From an uncultured Collinsella sp. (GTDB lineage: Bacteria; Actinomycetota; Coriobacteriia; Coriobacteriales; Coriobacteriaceae), in contig CAAECF010000055.1 in assembly GCA_900754275.1 (NCBI GenBank), positions 1 through 47,635 on the forward strand: a DNA stretch of 47,635 nt, given 5' to 3'. The notes beneath the pieces are model-generated. The model ran no database searches. It worked only from the letters and a program-made list of their open reading frames with translations, and was not told the DNA's origin. Position numbers and translations under genes: made by a program. Below, piece after piece: positions 8,120-15,435 of this stretch. Each line of letters begins with the position of its first letter. Position 1 is the stretch's first letter.

Positions 8120-8509
8120 TTAGGGGGTCTTGCGCCTGAGCTTGGCGTCCTTCAGGCCGTGGCAGCTCTTGCAGCGCAGGGCCAGGTTTGCCGGGTCGTT
8201 CGTGCCTCCCTTGCACAGCGGAACTATGTGGTCGACCTCTCCTCCCATGCCCGCAGTCCTCCACCGCTTGCCGTCGTGCCATGCGCACACCCTGCCGCAG
8301 TCGGTGCACCTGCCCTTGGTTCGCCCTATCGCCTGCTGCCTCGCGGCCTGGTACTCGGCGCTTGAGTAGTTGCGCCTCCACGGCTCGCGCTTGGCTCTGG
8401 CCTTGCCGCCTTGTGTCGGCTTGCGCTTGGGCCTCGGCCTGCATGCGCAGCGCTGGCCCGCCGGTACGATGCGCCCGCAGTGCGGGCAGTAGGTGCGCAT
8501 GCGGCTCAT
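8120..8509 (-). CDS. HNH endonuclease, packaging-associated type
   Basis: The 129-residue product has an N-terminal ribbon (MRTYCPHCGRIVPAGQRCAC), a basic linker and a C-terminal HNH nuclease: CTDCGRVCAWHD, then GGEVDHIVPLCKGGTNDPAN and LALRCKSCHGLKDAK. The His in VDHIVPL, the Asn in GGTNDPANLAL and the His in CKSCHGLKD form the metal site. In many HK97-like phages this kind of nuclease works with the terminase at the cos site. The ATG at 8509 overlaps the stop of the small HTH gene upstream (ATGA). Confidence 0.88.
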   Translation of the reverse strand: MSRMRTYCPHCGRIVPAGQRCACRPRPKRKPTQGGKARAKREPWRRNYSSAEYQAARQQAIGRTKGRCTDCGRVCAWHDGKRWRTAGMGGEVDHIVPLCKGGTNDPANLALRCKSCHGLKDAKLRRKTP

Positions 8510-8652
8510 TGCCCGGCCTCCTTCAGCAGCTTCTTGGTCTCGTGTATCGTGATCTCTAGCGCCCGCGCTATCTCGCCGACGGTGCAGCCTATGCGCCGCA
8601 TCCTCTGCGCGTGCTTGGCCAGCTGCTCTCTCGTGCGCTCCTCGTTATCCAT
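8506..8652 (-). CDS. small helix-turn-helix protein (48 aa)
   Basis: The protein starts MDNEERTREQLAKHAQRMRR and continues IGCTVGEIARALEITIHETK, which reads as a compact HTH of the sigma-factor region 4 or resolvase kind. The ATG at 8652 overlaps the 40-residue gene upstream by 8 bp, and the stop overlaps the HNH gene. Phages often carry such a small regulator near the late-gene boundary, so control of late transcription is possible but unproven. Confidence 0.6.
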   Translation of the reverse strand: MDNEERTREQLAKHAQRMRRIGCTVGEIARALEITIHETKKLLKEAGQ

Positions 8653-8767
8653 GGCGCTCTCCCGGCTGGCTGTTCTTGCTCGTGACAACGTGGAACTTGT
8701 AGCCATCGAGCGGCGAGGGCTTCGGCTTCTCCTCGGTCTCCCTCGGCTTGTCCTCGGTCACTTCCAT
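8645..8767 (-). CDS. 40-residue charged phage peptide
   Basis: The frame encodes MEVTEDKPRETEEKPKPSPL followed by DGYKFHVVTSKNSQPGERHG. It has no recognisable domain. Support is positional: it fills the gap between two overlapping genes, overlapping its upstream neighbour by 10 bp and its downstream neighbour by 8 bp, in the pattern of the whole operon. No purine-rich ribosome binding site stands out, so translation probably depends on coupling. Confidence 0.45.
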   Translation of the reverse strand: MEVTEDKPRETEEKPKPSPLDGYKFHVVTSKNSQPGERHG

Positions 8768-8952
8768 ACGCACTCCCTGCAAGTCTCGTCGTCATCGTCC
8801 TGCGCGTCGATGAGGTGGTCGTTAATCCAGTTGGCGCACCTCTCCGTGTCGCAGGTCTTTCCCAGCTCCTCAAGCATCTGGTTCTGGCACACGCCGTAGT
8901 CGCAGCACACGTAGAGGAACCGGCACCCGTCCCAGCTCTCTCCCTTTGCCAT
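8758..8952 (-). CDS. cysteine-rich small phage protein (64 aa)
   Basis: The product carries eight cysteines (for example GCRFLYVCCDYGVCQNQ, TCDTERCANW and ETCRECVWK), so it probably binds zinc or forms a compact cysteine-held fold. I do not recognise the family. The start ATG at 8952 overlaps the stop of the lipoprotein gene upstream (TGATG). A GTG one codon earlier is the alternative. Confidence 0.55.
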   Translation of the reverse strand: MAKGESWDGCRFLYVCCDYGVCQNQMLEELGKTCDTERCANWINDHLIDAQDDDDETCRECVWK

Positions 8953-9239
8953 CACTGCTCCTCAACGATCACGATGCCGCCGTTGATGGTGTAGCGCTTG
9001 CCGTCGAGGTCGAACAGGGTGCGGTTGTCCTCGTACTGGATGTCTATCTTCCCCTCGTAGGTTGTCAGCAGCTCGCCGGTGTTGGTGTAGACCTCTACAG
9101 TTCGCTGCATGCCACCCGACACGTCACTCGAAACCGTCTTGACGGCGCGCGAGCACGATGCGCACCCGCTCAACCCGCACACCGCAACCAGAGCGACCGC
9201 CGCGATCGCTGCGGCCAAGATGATCTTTACCTTGCTCAT
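8952..9239 (-). CDS. small phage lipoprotein
   Basis: The 95-residue product has a signal sequence with lipobox: MSKVKIILAAAIAAVALVAV followed by CGLSGCASC, with the likely lipidated cysteine at residue 26. The mature part is a short beta-rich domain (RTVEVYTNTGELLTTYEGKI and FDLDGKRYTINGGIVIVEE). It may be a surface lipoprotein expressed with the early genes, perhaps excluding other phages; that role is inferred. Its start overlaps the stop of the preceding Cys-rich gene (ATGA). Confidence 0.65.
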   Translation of the reverse strand: MSKVKIILAAAIAAVALVAVCGLSGCASCSRAVKTVSSDVSGGMQRTVEVYTNTGELLTTYEGKIDIQYEDNRTLFDLDGKRYTINGGIVIVEEQ

Positions 9240-9391
9240 TCGTCAACCTCCGTGTACTTGTTGCAAACCTTGCAGTCGTGAATATGGAAATCGCTCGCGA
9301 TGATCTCCTGCTTCTCGTCGCAGAAGAAGTCCCCTTCGCAGATGTAGAGGCAGTGCTCGCAGAACTCGCAGCTCTTTTCTTGGTTCGCCAT
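9236..9391 (-). CDS. cysteine-rich small phage protein (51 aa)
   Basis: The product begins MANQEKSCEFCEHCLYICEG and ends DCKVCNKYTEVDE. Seven cysteines in CxxC-like pairs suggest a zinc-binding mini-protein. The ATG at 9391 lies 2 bp after the preceding gene, and its stop overlaps the lipoprotein start. Function unknown. Confidence 0.55.
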   Translation of the reverse strand: MANQEKSCEFCEHCLYICEGDFFCDEKQEIIASDFHIHDCKVCNKYTEVDE

Positions 9392-9393
9392 GG

Positions 9394-10284
9394 CTACGCC
9401 TCCAAAGCCTTGAGCGCCCGGCGGGCGTTGTCCGTGAGCTGCCGCTGCCACGCGCCGTTCTTTGGCGACCACCTGAACCCGTTGGCCTTGAGCTTCGCGC
9501 GGGTGTCCGCCTCCGGCTTGCCGTCGAACACGAGCTGAAGCCGCATGATGTCGGCGTTCTCTACAACGGTGCAAGGCTCGCCGTTGACCTCGGTCTCGCG
9601 GTCTTCGGTGTCGGCCTCCTTCTCGCGCTGAAGCTCGGCGATGCGCGCGCGGGTGCGCTTGATCGTGGCGAGGTTGTTCGACAGCTGCCACGACGGGAAG
9701 GGCTGGCTCATGCCGAAGCGCTCCATGTCGTGCCTGACGTGCTCGGCCTCGTCGTGGTCTACGCCGTCGAAGCCCTCAAGCGTGCCGTGCTTGCGGTAGT
9801 GGGCGTTTGCGCGCTTCATCATGTCCTGACGATCCTCTAGCCGCTTGGCCTTGGCCTCAAGCCTTTCGAGCGCGTTCGGGTCGCCCGCTTGGATGCCGCC
9901 GGTTCCGATGGACGCGATGCGGCGCTTGATGCCCATGACCTTCTCGTAGCGCTCCATGTGCGAGCTTCGGCGGGCGTTCTGGCGCTCCTTCTTGCGAACA
10001 GGGAAGTTCCCGCCGCCCGAAACGAGGATGCTGGGGCACATCGCGTCGATGCGGTAGCCCTCGTTCAGCCACTCTGCGTACTTGCGGGCGAACCTGTCTG
10101 CGAGCGCGTAGGCCTTCTCCGCAAGCTCGGGGAACCGCTCGGCCTGCTCCTCGGCCATTCGGTAGGCCTCGTCCACCTGCGCGCGGTAGCCCTCGGTCTC
10201 GCTGCCGGCCTTGAACTCGCGCATGCTGTTGGCATCGTGGGCCATGCGCGCATCCGCCTCGTTTATCTCGTAGTACCTTGCCAT
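9394..10284 (-). CDS. phage early protein with C-terminal GFRWSP motif
   Basis: The 296-residue product is mostly helical and strongly charged, with coiled-coil character at about 140 to 165 and 205 to 230 (IKRTRARIAELQREKEADTE). The C-terminus carries ADTRAKLKANGFRWSPKNGA followed by WQRQLTDNARRAL. A similar sequence recurs in many phage and plasmid early proteins of unknown role. The ATG at 10284 begins MARYYEINEADARMAH. It lies among small early genes, so a part in host takeover or DNA metabolism is plausible but not shown. Confidence 0.65.
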   Translation of the reverse strand: MARYYEINEADARMAHDANSMREFKAGSETEGYRAQVDEAYRMAEEQAERFPELAEKAYALADRFARKYAEWLNEGYRIDAMCPSILVSGGGNFPVRKKERQNARRSSHMERYEKVMGIKRRIASIGTGGIQAGDPNALERLEAKAKRLEDRQDMMKRANAHYRKHGTLEGFDGVDHDEAEHVRHDMERFGMSQPFPSWQLSNNLATIKRTRARIAELQREKEADTEDRETEVNGEPCTVVENADIMRLQLVFDGKPEADTRAKLKANGFRWSPKNGAWQRQLTDNARRALKALEA

Positions 10285-10348
10285 GATAGAATCCTTTCGT
10301 CCGGCGGGGCCTAGCCGCCAAGCTCTCGGCCCCGCCCGCATTGTCAAC

Positions 10349-10516
10349 TCAGCCGGCGATGATGTCTCTGACGAGCATCACGATCTGGTAGCCCAAGAAC
10401 ACCGTCAGCCCGTCGAGCGCCAAGCACGCCAGAACGAGGAAGAGGCACCCCATGCAGCCCATGGGCTTGCTCTCCTCGGTTATCCCGGCCTTCCACTCGT
10501 CCTTGCTCAGGCTCAT
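10349..10516 (-). CDS. 55-residue membrane protein
   Basis: The frame reads MSLSKDEWKAGITEESKPMG, then CMGCLFLVLACLALDGLTVF and LGYQIVMLVRDIIAG, giving one or two membrane segments after a short cytosolic N-terminus. The ATG at 10516 overlaps the stop of the upstream 57-residue gene (ATGA), the coupling used throughout the operon. Small phage membrane peptides of this type may act in exclusion or lysis, but nothing identifies the role here. Confidence 0.55.
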   Translation of the reverse strand: MSLSKDEWKAGITEESKPMGCMGCLFLVLACLALDGLTVFLGYQIVMLVRDIIAG

Positions 10517-10686
10517 CGCGGCTCACCTTCGATTACCGTCGGCAGCACGTCGCTCGCCATGTCCATGCAGGCCTCGCACCTCGCCCAGTCCGGTTCCGGC
10601 CCGCTGATGGCCTCAAGGGCCTCGGTGAGGTGCTTGCGCGCGGCTTCGATGCGGATGCGCGCCTTCTCCGCCTTGACGTCTTTCAT
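10513..10686 (-). CDS. 57-residue helical phage protein
   Basis: The product is MKDVKAEKARIRIEAARKHL followed by TEALEAISGPEPDWARCEAC and MDMASDVLPTVIEGEPR. It is an amphipathic helical protein of unknown function. The ATG at 10686 has GGAGACACG upstream (AAAGGAGACACG ATG), which is a good ribosome binding site, and the stop overlaps the next small membrane protein gene. Confidence 0.55.
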   Translation of the reverse strand: MKDVKAEKARIRIEAARKHLTEALEAISGPEPDWARCEACMDMASDVLPTVIEGEPR

Positions 10687-10697
10687 CGTGTCTCCTT

Positions 10698-10835
10698 TCA
10701 CGCTGCGAGCGACAGAAAGCAAAGGAACGCAAGCCCGAGGGCGAGAAGCTTCAACGCCCTCAGCACCGCGTAGACGATGGCTGCCGGAACGCTCACGGCG
10801 GCAGCTATCGCGATTGCGAAAAGCAGCCTTCTCAC
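10698..10835 (-). CDS. 45-residue membrane peptide
   Basis: The frame encodes MRRLLFAIAIAAAVSVPAAI followed by VYAVLRALKLLALGLAFLCF and LSLAA, almost entirely hydrophobic with two possible membrane helices. The GTG start at 10835 overlaps the stop of the preceding gene (GTGA), and without it this stretch would be a gap in an otherwise gapless operon. Function unknown. Confidence 0.5.
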   Translation of the reverse strand: MRRLLFAIAIAAAVSVPAAIVYAVLRALKLLALGLAFLCFLSLAA

Positions 10836-11440
10836 TCGTTTTCCTCGTCCTTCTTCGCCTCGGCGTCCAGCTTGTCGGCGTACTCAAGGAGCCGCTTCTT
10901 GAGCAGGTCGAGGCCGAACCTCTCAAGCTCATTCGCGCGGTATGCCGGGAAGTACTGCCCCGTGCACGCCTTCTCGGAGTCCTTGGCCACGCGGGCCTCG
11001 GCGAGGTTGCGCCCGTTGTCCCAAACGTCCATGACGAACGTCTGGGTTCCGGTGCGGAGCTGGCAGGGCCAGATGCGCGTCTCAACGCTCATGGCCTCGT
11101 TCCTGCTCCAACCGACGCGCTTGCGGGCCACCTCTCGCAGGCCCTCATCGCTTGCGGCCTTCTCGCGCGCCTCCTCAGCCGTAAGCCCAAGCCCGTTCTC
11201 GCTGTGCTTGAAGTCGTAGACGTCCTTCACCGTGAGATAGGCCGTCTCGAACGGCTCGTTGAGCTTGACGATCTGCACCTGCCTCGGCTCGATCTCGCCG
11301 TCGGGGCTTTCAGCCTTCTTGGCGTCCGCCTCGCTCTTCTCGCGCTCAAGCTCCGCGATCTTTCCGCGAAGCACCTCGTTCGCTTCCTCAGCCGCGTGAA
11401 GCTTGGCAAGCACGTACTCCTCGCAAGTCCTGATTCCCAT
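10832..11440 (-). CDS. phage early protein with N-terminal coiled coil
   Basis: The 202-residue product begins MGIRTCEEYVLAKLHAAEEA. Residues about 10 to 45 form a coiled coil (EEANEVLRGKIAELEREKSE), and the rest is a mixed domain with TRIWPCQLRTGTQTFVMDVW. I do not recognise the family. The start at 11440 is preceded by GAAAGGGTTTGAA, and the gene lies 1 bp from the HNH-like gene upstream. Confidence 0.65.
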   Translation of the reverse strand: MGIRTCEEYVLAKLHAAEEANEVLRGKIAELEREKSEADAKKAESPDGEIEPRQVQIVKLNEPFETAYLTVKDVYDFKHSENGLGLTAEEAREKAASDEGLREVARKRVGWSRNEAMSVETRIWPCQLRTGTQTFVMDVWDNGRNLAEARVAKDSEKACTGQYFPAYRANELERFGLDLLKKRLLEYADKLDAEAKKDEENE

Positions 11441-11441
11441 T

Positions 11442-11906
11442 TCAAACCCTTTCCCTGATGGTGATGATCCTGCCGGTATCCCGGTCTTCAATCTCCCAGC
11501 GCCCGTAGTCGTAGAGGCCGGGATGGTGCGGGGGGAACAGCTTCAGAAGAAGCCCGTCCCACCACTGCTGCTCGAACTGGATGTTGTCCCAGACCCAGCG
11601 GGGAACGAATCGCGCCGCGCCGTGGAACCCGTCGTGGCACCCCGTGGTGCCCGAGCCGCATAGGGCGAACAGCGGGCTTCTCAGGCTCCACTTGCCGTTC
11701 GGCGTGACGAGGTTGAAGCGCTCGCCGCGCCCCCTCGGTATCACGTGGTGGCAGCTCATGGCTGGCTTTCCGCAGATGCAGCACCACTCCTGCGTGCGCT
11801 CGTAGTCCCTCGCGCCCTTGCCGGTGTATCGCGCGCCCACGTGGGGCTTTCCGTAAAGCTCGGCCCTCTCCAAGGAGTGGCCCTGAAGCTGTCCCATCGA
11901 GATCAT
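11442..11906 (-). CDS. HNH-like zinc protein (DUF968-type)
   Basis: The 154-residue product contains WCCICGKPAMSCHHVIPRGR, then NLVTPNGKWSLRSPLFALCG and GCHDGFHGAARF. This is the pattern of an HNH nuclease with a CxxC pair, a His-His active-site dyad and a later Cys/His pair. Such proteins sit in phage recombination and replication operons, where they may resolve branched DNA. Start MISMGQLQGHSLER at 11906 overlaps the stop of the DnaC-like reading frame (ATGA). Confidence 0.7.
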   Translation of the reverse strand: MISMGQLQGHSLERAELYGKPHVGARYTGKGARDYERTQEWCCICGKPAMSCHHVIPRGRGERFNLVTPNGKWSLRSPLFALCGSGTTGCHDGFHGAARFVPRWVWDNIQFEQQWWDGLLLKLFPPHHPGLYDYGRWEIEDRDTGRIITIRERV

Positions 11907-12537
11907 CGGAGCCTCCTGTCCGGCCCAGTCACCTCGATGCGCTCGCAGGCCCCGCCGAGCCTTGAGGCGATGCGAGCGCCGGGCATGCCGCCCCAAAGCT
12001 CGCGCAGCTGCCCGAGGCTGTAGTTGCTCGTGACGATGGTCGGCAGCCCCTCGGCGGTTCTGGCGTCTATGAGGCCCGTGAGCGTCTCGATTGCCCAGTC
12101 GGTGGTCCTCTCCGCACCTAGGTCGTCAAGCGCCAGAAGCGGAACGGTCTCGGCCCTTCTCAGGGCGTCGCGGTCTCCTCCGTTGAAGCCGTCGCGGATG
12201 CTGTCCACACGAGCTTCGCGGGCGGCTTGGTGCCCTTGGAGCGCTCGACGGCGACGCGCACCGCATGGGCCGCCGCGTAGGTCTTGCCGCGCCCCGGCTC
12301 GCCCCAGAGGTACGCGCCACGGCCCCGCTCCACGATCCTGCACACGCGCTCGCCGATGTCGCTCTGGGCGCGCATGTAGCCGCCTCGAAGCCCGGCCTTG
12401 CGCAGCCTGCACTCGCGGGCCTTGCGCATCATCTGGCGGTACTCGTCGGTCTGCTCGAAGGGCACGGGCTTGGCCGGTTCGATGCCCTCCGGCACGTCGA
12501 GGCCCTTGAGCGCGTCAGAGATTCGAGTACTCGTCAT
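11903..12537 (-). pseudogene. DnaC-like helicase loader split by a frameshift near 12,205
   Basis: Two reading frames together make one AAA+ loader. The first (from the ATG at 12537) gives MTSTRISDALKGLDVPEGIE, the Walker A motif GEPGRGKTYAAA (about residues 79 to 90) and then KPPAKLVW at about 12,205, after which this frame runs to a stop at 12160. The other frame supplies DSIRDGFNGGDRDALRRAE, Walker B LLALDDLGAE and the sensor TIVTSNYSLGQLREL up to the stop at 11903. Joining them needs a -1 shift at the TGG codon (or loss of 2 bases). I see no classical slippery heptamer there, so a mutation or sequence error is more likely than programmed shifting. Helicase loading would require the joined product. 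Confidence 0.7.
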
Positions 12538-13135
12538 GGCTGGCCTCCTTCCTGTCGCCCTGCCGCTTCTGCCATGTGGTGCAAGCCGCCTGCCACGACT
12601 TCATGGGGTTGCGCCCGACCTTCCAGCCCTTCGACTCGTAGAACGCCACGAAAGCCTCCGGGTCGAACGTGTAGCCCTTCTCCGCGCAGTAGGCGCGAAC
12701 CTCGTCAACTGAGGGCGGGACGAACCTCTTCTTTGGCTTGGTATGGTTTGGCTTGGTATGGTTTGGTTTGGGTTCGGCATCTTCCAAACCCCCGTTTTCG
12801 GTTTCCAAAACCCCCGTTTCGATGTAATCGCAAGCGAGGTTTGAGAACTCGGAAAGGGGGGTTTCGCTGTTTGCAAAGGGGTCTTTCGAGTCGCTTGAAG
12901 CACCCTTCTTGTTTCCGCGTCCCCCCGTTCCACCGCTCGAAATGGCGCGCTTGGAGTTGTCGATGTCCTCGCGCAGGCTCTCGAAGATGGCATCAAGCGG
13001 CCACTCAAGCTCAGGCTCGATGCCGTAGGTGCCGTACTGGGCCAAGGCCCAGAGGATCGCTCCTCGCTGCTCCTCCGGCACCTTGGCCACCGTTGCGGTG
13101 AGCTTCGGAAACCATGTGAACTTGGCTTCCTGCAT
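12515..13135 (-). CDS. replisome organiser-like protein
   Basis: The 206-residue product has an N-terminal domain (MQEAKFTWFPKLTATVAKVP, then EEQRGAILWALAQYGTYGIE) like that of phage replication initiators of the DUF6291 kind. A flexible middle follows, with the repeat KPNHTKPNHTKP. The C-terminal domain (VRAYCAEKGYTFDPEAFVAF, then YESKGWKVGRNPMKSWQAAC) is typical of DnaD-like or primosomal phage proteins. The adjacent DnaC-like loader overlaps by 23 bp. Together they would recruit the host helicase to the phage origin, which is often inside this gene; no origin iterons other than the 15-bp repeat are seen. Confidence 0.75.
   Translation of the reverse strand: MQEAKFTWFPKLTATVAKVPEEQRGAILWALAQYGTYGIEPELEWPLDAIFESLREDIDNSKRAISSGGTGGRGNKKGASSDSKDPFANSETPLSEFSNLACDYIETGVLETENGGLEDAEPKPNHTKPNHTKPKKRFVPPSVDEVRAYCAEKGYTFDPEAFVAFYESKGWKVGRNPMKSWQAACTTWQKRQGDRKEASHDEYSNL
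12732..12767. repeat. 15-bp tandem repeat inside the replisome organiser gene
   Basis: The unit TTTGGCTTGGTATGG occurs twice (12732-12746 and 12747-12761) and a third partial copy starts at 12762. It encodes the pentapeptide KPNHT in the linker of the replication protein. It could be a neutral linker expansion or part of the phage replication origin. Confidence 0.7.
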
Positions 13136-13138
13136 GAC

Positions 13139-13483
13139 CTAACGCTCCCAGTAGTAAGCGCCCTCAAGCGCGTTGACGGACACGGTTGCGCCGGTGCCGA
13201 TAAGCGCCTCGATGACATCAAAGCGGAGCGCGCCCACCTCGGGGTGCTCAACGAGGAAGCACATGGCGATGTGCTGCAAGCGCTTGTAGCTGAACTCCGG
13301 TTCCTTGACCTCGCCGCGCTGGCGCTTCGCCGTCACGATCACGAGGACGGTCACCTCGCCGTCCTTCACAACGACGTCGGCGGTTCCCTCGTCGCACACG
13401 TACTTGCAAGCGCCCTCGGCCTTGAGGCCCTTGGAGTTCAGGTACGCGATGGCCGCGAGGTGCGCGATTGAATAGGTGTTCAT
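13139..13483 (-). CDS. YraN-like nuclease-fold protein with altered active site
   Basis: The 114-residue product resembles the UPF0102/YraN Holliday-junction nuclease-like fold: an N-terminal helix (IAHLAAIAYLNSKGLKAEGA), then GTADVVVKDGEVTVLVIVTA and K, and later SYKRLQHIAMCFLVEHPEVG. The usual core is a strand with Asp followed by a VEVK motif; here the Asp is present but the position of the Glu reads as Thr or Val (LVIVTAK). It may therefore be inactive or a different relative. It lies 3 bp after the replisome organiser and 9 bp before SSB in the operon. Confidence 0.55.
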   Translation of the reverse strand: MNTYSIAHLAAIAYLNSKGLKAEGACKYVCDEGTADVVVKDGEVTVLVIVTAKRQRGEVKEPEFSYKRLQHIAMCFLVEHPEVGALRFDVIEALIGTGATVSVNALEGAYYWER

Positions 13484-13492
13484 GGTCTCCTC

Positions 13493-13879
13493 CTAGAACG
13501 GGCAGTCGTCGTCGTAGACGTCTGCGGGCTGATCCTCTGCGGCCTGCCCCGTGCGCTTGCCGCCTTGGAAGTCGATGTCCTCGCCGATGACCTCAAGCTT
13601 GCTGCGCTTCTGGCCCTCCTTGGTCTCCCACGTGTTCTGGCTCAGCCTTCCGGCGATGGTCACGTGGGAACCCTTGGCGAGGTACTTGGCGATGCTCTCG
13701 GCGCGGTTGCCGAAGAAGATCACGTCGACCCAGTTGGCCTTGTCCGACCACTCGCCGTTGACCTTCTGGCGCGTGTTCACGCACACCGCGAGGCTGCACA
13801 CCTGCGTGCCCGACGCGGTTACGCGAAGCTCCGGGTCGCGCCCGAGGTTGCCGCTAATCGTCACTCGGTTGATGCTCAT
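13493..13879 (-). CDS. ssb: single-stranded DNA-binding protein
   Basis: The 128-residue product is a canonical SSB: MSINRVTISGNLGRDPELRV, SLAVCVNTRQKVNGEW, WVDVIFFGNRAESIAKYLAK, GSHVTIAGRLSQNTWETKEG, and the acidic C-terminal tip DVYDDDCPF that binds partner proteins. It is shorter than host SSB through loss of most of the linker. The start at 13879 overlaps the ERF gene by 26 bp. It would coat single-stranded DNA during phage replication and annealing. Confidence 0.95.
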   Translation of the reverse strand: MSINRVTISGNLGRDPELRVTASGTQVCSLAVCVNTRQKVNGEWSDKANWVDVIFFGNRAESIAKYLAKGSHVTIAGRLSQNTWETKEGQKRSKLEVIGEDIDFQGGKRTGQAAEDQPADVYDDDCPF

Positions 13880-14534
13880 CCGTCTCCTCCTTGCTGTGGT
13901 CTGAGTCCTTGGCGATCTGCGCGAGGTACTTGCCCCACTCGGTCACCTGCCCAAGGGTCAGGTCGCCGGGCTGCACGTCCCCGAAGCTGGCCTTGTACCA
14001 GCTGTCGAGACCGCTTTCCTTCACGCCCTGAGCCATGCACTGGGCCTTGAGCTGCAAGCAGCGCGTGAGCCACTTCTTCTTGTCGGGTTGCGCCTTGGCT
14101 GTCTGAGCGGCCTTGGCCGTTCCGGTGGTCTTCCAGCGCGGGTCTTGCGGAGCGGTCTGCTGCACGTCGCCGTCCGTGTCCTCGTCGCCCACGATTGCGA
14201 ACGCCTTGCACAGGCCGTAGCGCTTGGCGTAGGTCTCGCGCTTGCCGTACTCCTGCGGGTTGGGGTCGTACTCGTAGGGTTCCTCGTCAAGGAGGAGCGT
14301 CTCGCTCCCGTGCCCGACGATCGTCTGGATGAATAGGCAGTTCTCCCCATTCACGGTGCGCTGCGTGAGGAACAGGCCGTTCTCGTTGAGCGGCGGCTTG
14401 ATGGCGTCGAGCACGTCATCAAGGGTCGCGTAGGCGTACTTGCGCGTGCCGATTTGCCCGACGCCGTTCTTCTTCGGCGACACCATGGCCGCCTGAGCCT
14501 TCGCAAGAAGGCTGTAGATTCCTTCGTCCGCCAT
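13854..14534 (-). CDS. ERF-family single-strand annealing protein
   Basis: The 226-residue product has the ERF pattern. It reads MADEGIYSLLAKAQAAMVSP, then IGTRKYAYATLDDVLDAIKP, LNENGLFLTQRTVNGENCLF, IQTIVGHGSETLL and the hallmark KRETYAKRYGLCKAFAIVGD followed by EDTDGD. It promotes annealing of complementary strands in recombination and genome circularisation. The C-terminal third is a helical region (WGKYLAQIAKDSDHSKEE). Neighbouring SSB and PD-(D/E)XK nuclease complete a recombination module. The start at 14534 is preceded by GAGGAGGC. Confidence 0.9.
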   Translation of the reverse strand: MADEGIYSLLAKAQAAMVSPKKNGVGQIGTRKYAYATLDDVLDAIKPPLNENGLFLTQRTVNGENCLFIQTIVGHGSETLLLDEEPYEYDPNPQEYGKRETYAKRYGLCKAFAIVGDEDTDGDVQQTAPQDPRWKTTGTAKAAQTAKAQPDKKKWLTRCLQLKAQCMAQGVKESGLDSWYKASFGDVQPGDLTLGQVTEWGKYLAQIAKDSDHSKEETDEHQPSDD

Positions 14535-14536
14535 TG

Positions 14537-15433
14537 CTATGCCTCCTCCGTGAGCTTCCTGTAGTGGTCGCAGAACTGGCAGGCGGAGCAGTAGTCCATG
14601 CACTTCGGGTCTTCTCCGGGGCGGTGCTCGACGTAGAACTTGCCCTTGCCGTTTTCGCTCTCCTTCTTCATGCGGGCGTTGGCCTCCCTTTTGCTGTCGT
14701 AGAGGCGGATGGCGGTCTTGCGGCCCTCCTTCATAACGGCCCACTTGTCGGCGCGGTGCCAGCGCTCCTTCTCGGTGCACATGGGCAGCTGGTCATCGGG
14801 AAGCTGCTCGGCGGCCTCGATCTCCTCGAAGCGCTTGGCGAGCCACTCGCCGCACCGCTCTATCTGCTCGTCGGTGAAGTCCCAGCCCACGCGCCAGACG
14901 GGGTGCTTCGGGTAGTCGGCCTTGTTCTTGGCGTCGCTCTTCTTGTGATCCTTGAGAAGCGCCACGATCTCGCCGCGATGGGCGTCGAAGCCGATCTGGC
15001 GAAGCATCCAGCAGTAGATGAGGGTCTGCTTGCGCCAGTCCGCAAGCTCCTCGTCATCCTTCGCGCCGAACACGGCCTTCCAAGCGGATGCGGTCTTGTA
15101 GTCGGTCACGGTGCCGGTGGCATCGTCGTAGAGGTCGAAGATGCCGGACAGCTGGTAGCCGTTGGGCATGTCCACGACGATGTAGTTCTCCTTCAGCTGC
15201 GTCTCGGTCTCCTCTGCGTTCTGAAGGATCTGGTGCACGGCGGAGCCGAAGATGGCCCACACCATGTCGGCCACGTCCTGCGTGATCTCTGCGTCGTGGC
15301 GGCGCTGGAGGATGGCCTCGCGCGTGCCCTTGAGTATGGTCGTTGCGCTGTAGCGCTTGGGCGTGTACTTGTAGTCGCTCTCCGCAGCAGAGACGAACGG
15401 GCGCGGAAGGTTCAGGGAGTTGGTGAGGTTCAT
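14537..15433 (-). CDS. PD-(D/E)XK nuclease (Cas4/AddB-like) of the phage recombination module
   Basis: The 298-residue product shows the nuclease core: a helical N-terminus with RYSATTILKGTREAILQRRH, WAIFGSAVHQIL, then the motif GIFDLYDDATGTVTDYKTAS in which Asp and the D-Y-K triad form the active site. Near the C-terminus KCMDYCSACQFCDHYRKL has four cysteines, as in Cas4-type iron-sulfur nucleases. It probably resects DNA ends to feed the ERF protein. A GGGGGG run nine bases before the ATG at 15433 serves as ribosome binding site; an in-frame GTG three codons earlier is the alternative. Confidence 0.88.
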   Translation of the reverse strand: MNLTNSLNLPRPFVSAAESDYKYTPKRYSATTILKGTREAILQRRHDAEITQDVADMVWAIFGSAVHQILQNAEETETQLKENYIVVDMPNGYQLSGIFDLYDDATGTVTDYKTASAWKAVFGAKDDEELADWRKQTLIYCWMLRQIGFDAHRGEIVALLKDHKKSDAKNKADYPKHPVWRVGWDFTDEQIERCGEWLAKRFEEIEAAEQLPDDQLPMCTEKERWHRADKWAVMKEGRKTAIRLYDSKREANARMKKESENGKGKFYVEHRPGEDPKCMDYCSACQFCDHYRKLTEEA

Positions 15434-15435
15434 GC

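Noticed and set aside
10283..11458. A 391-codon plus-strand frame across the early phage genes.
   Set aside because: It is antisense to several tightly coupled small genes with ribosome binding sites.
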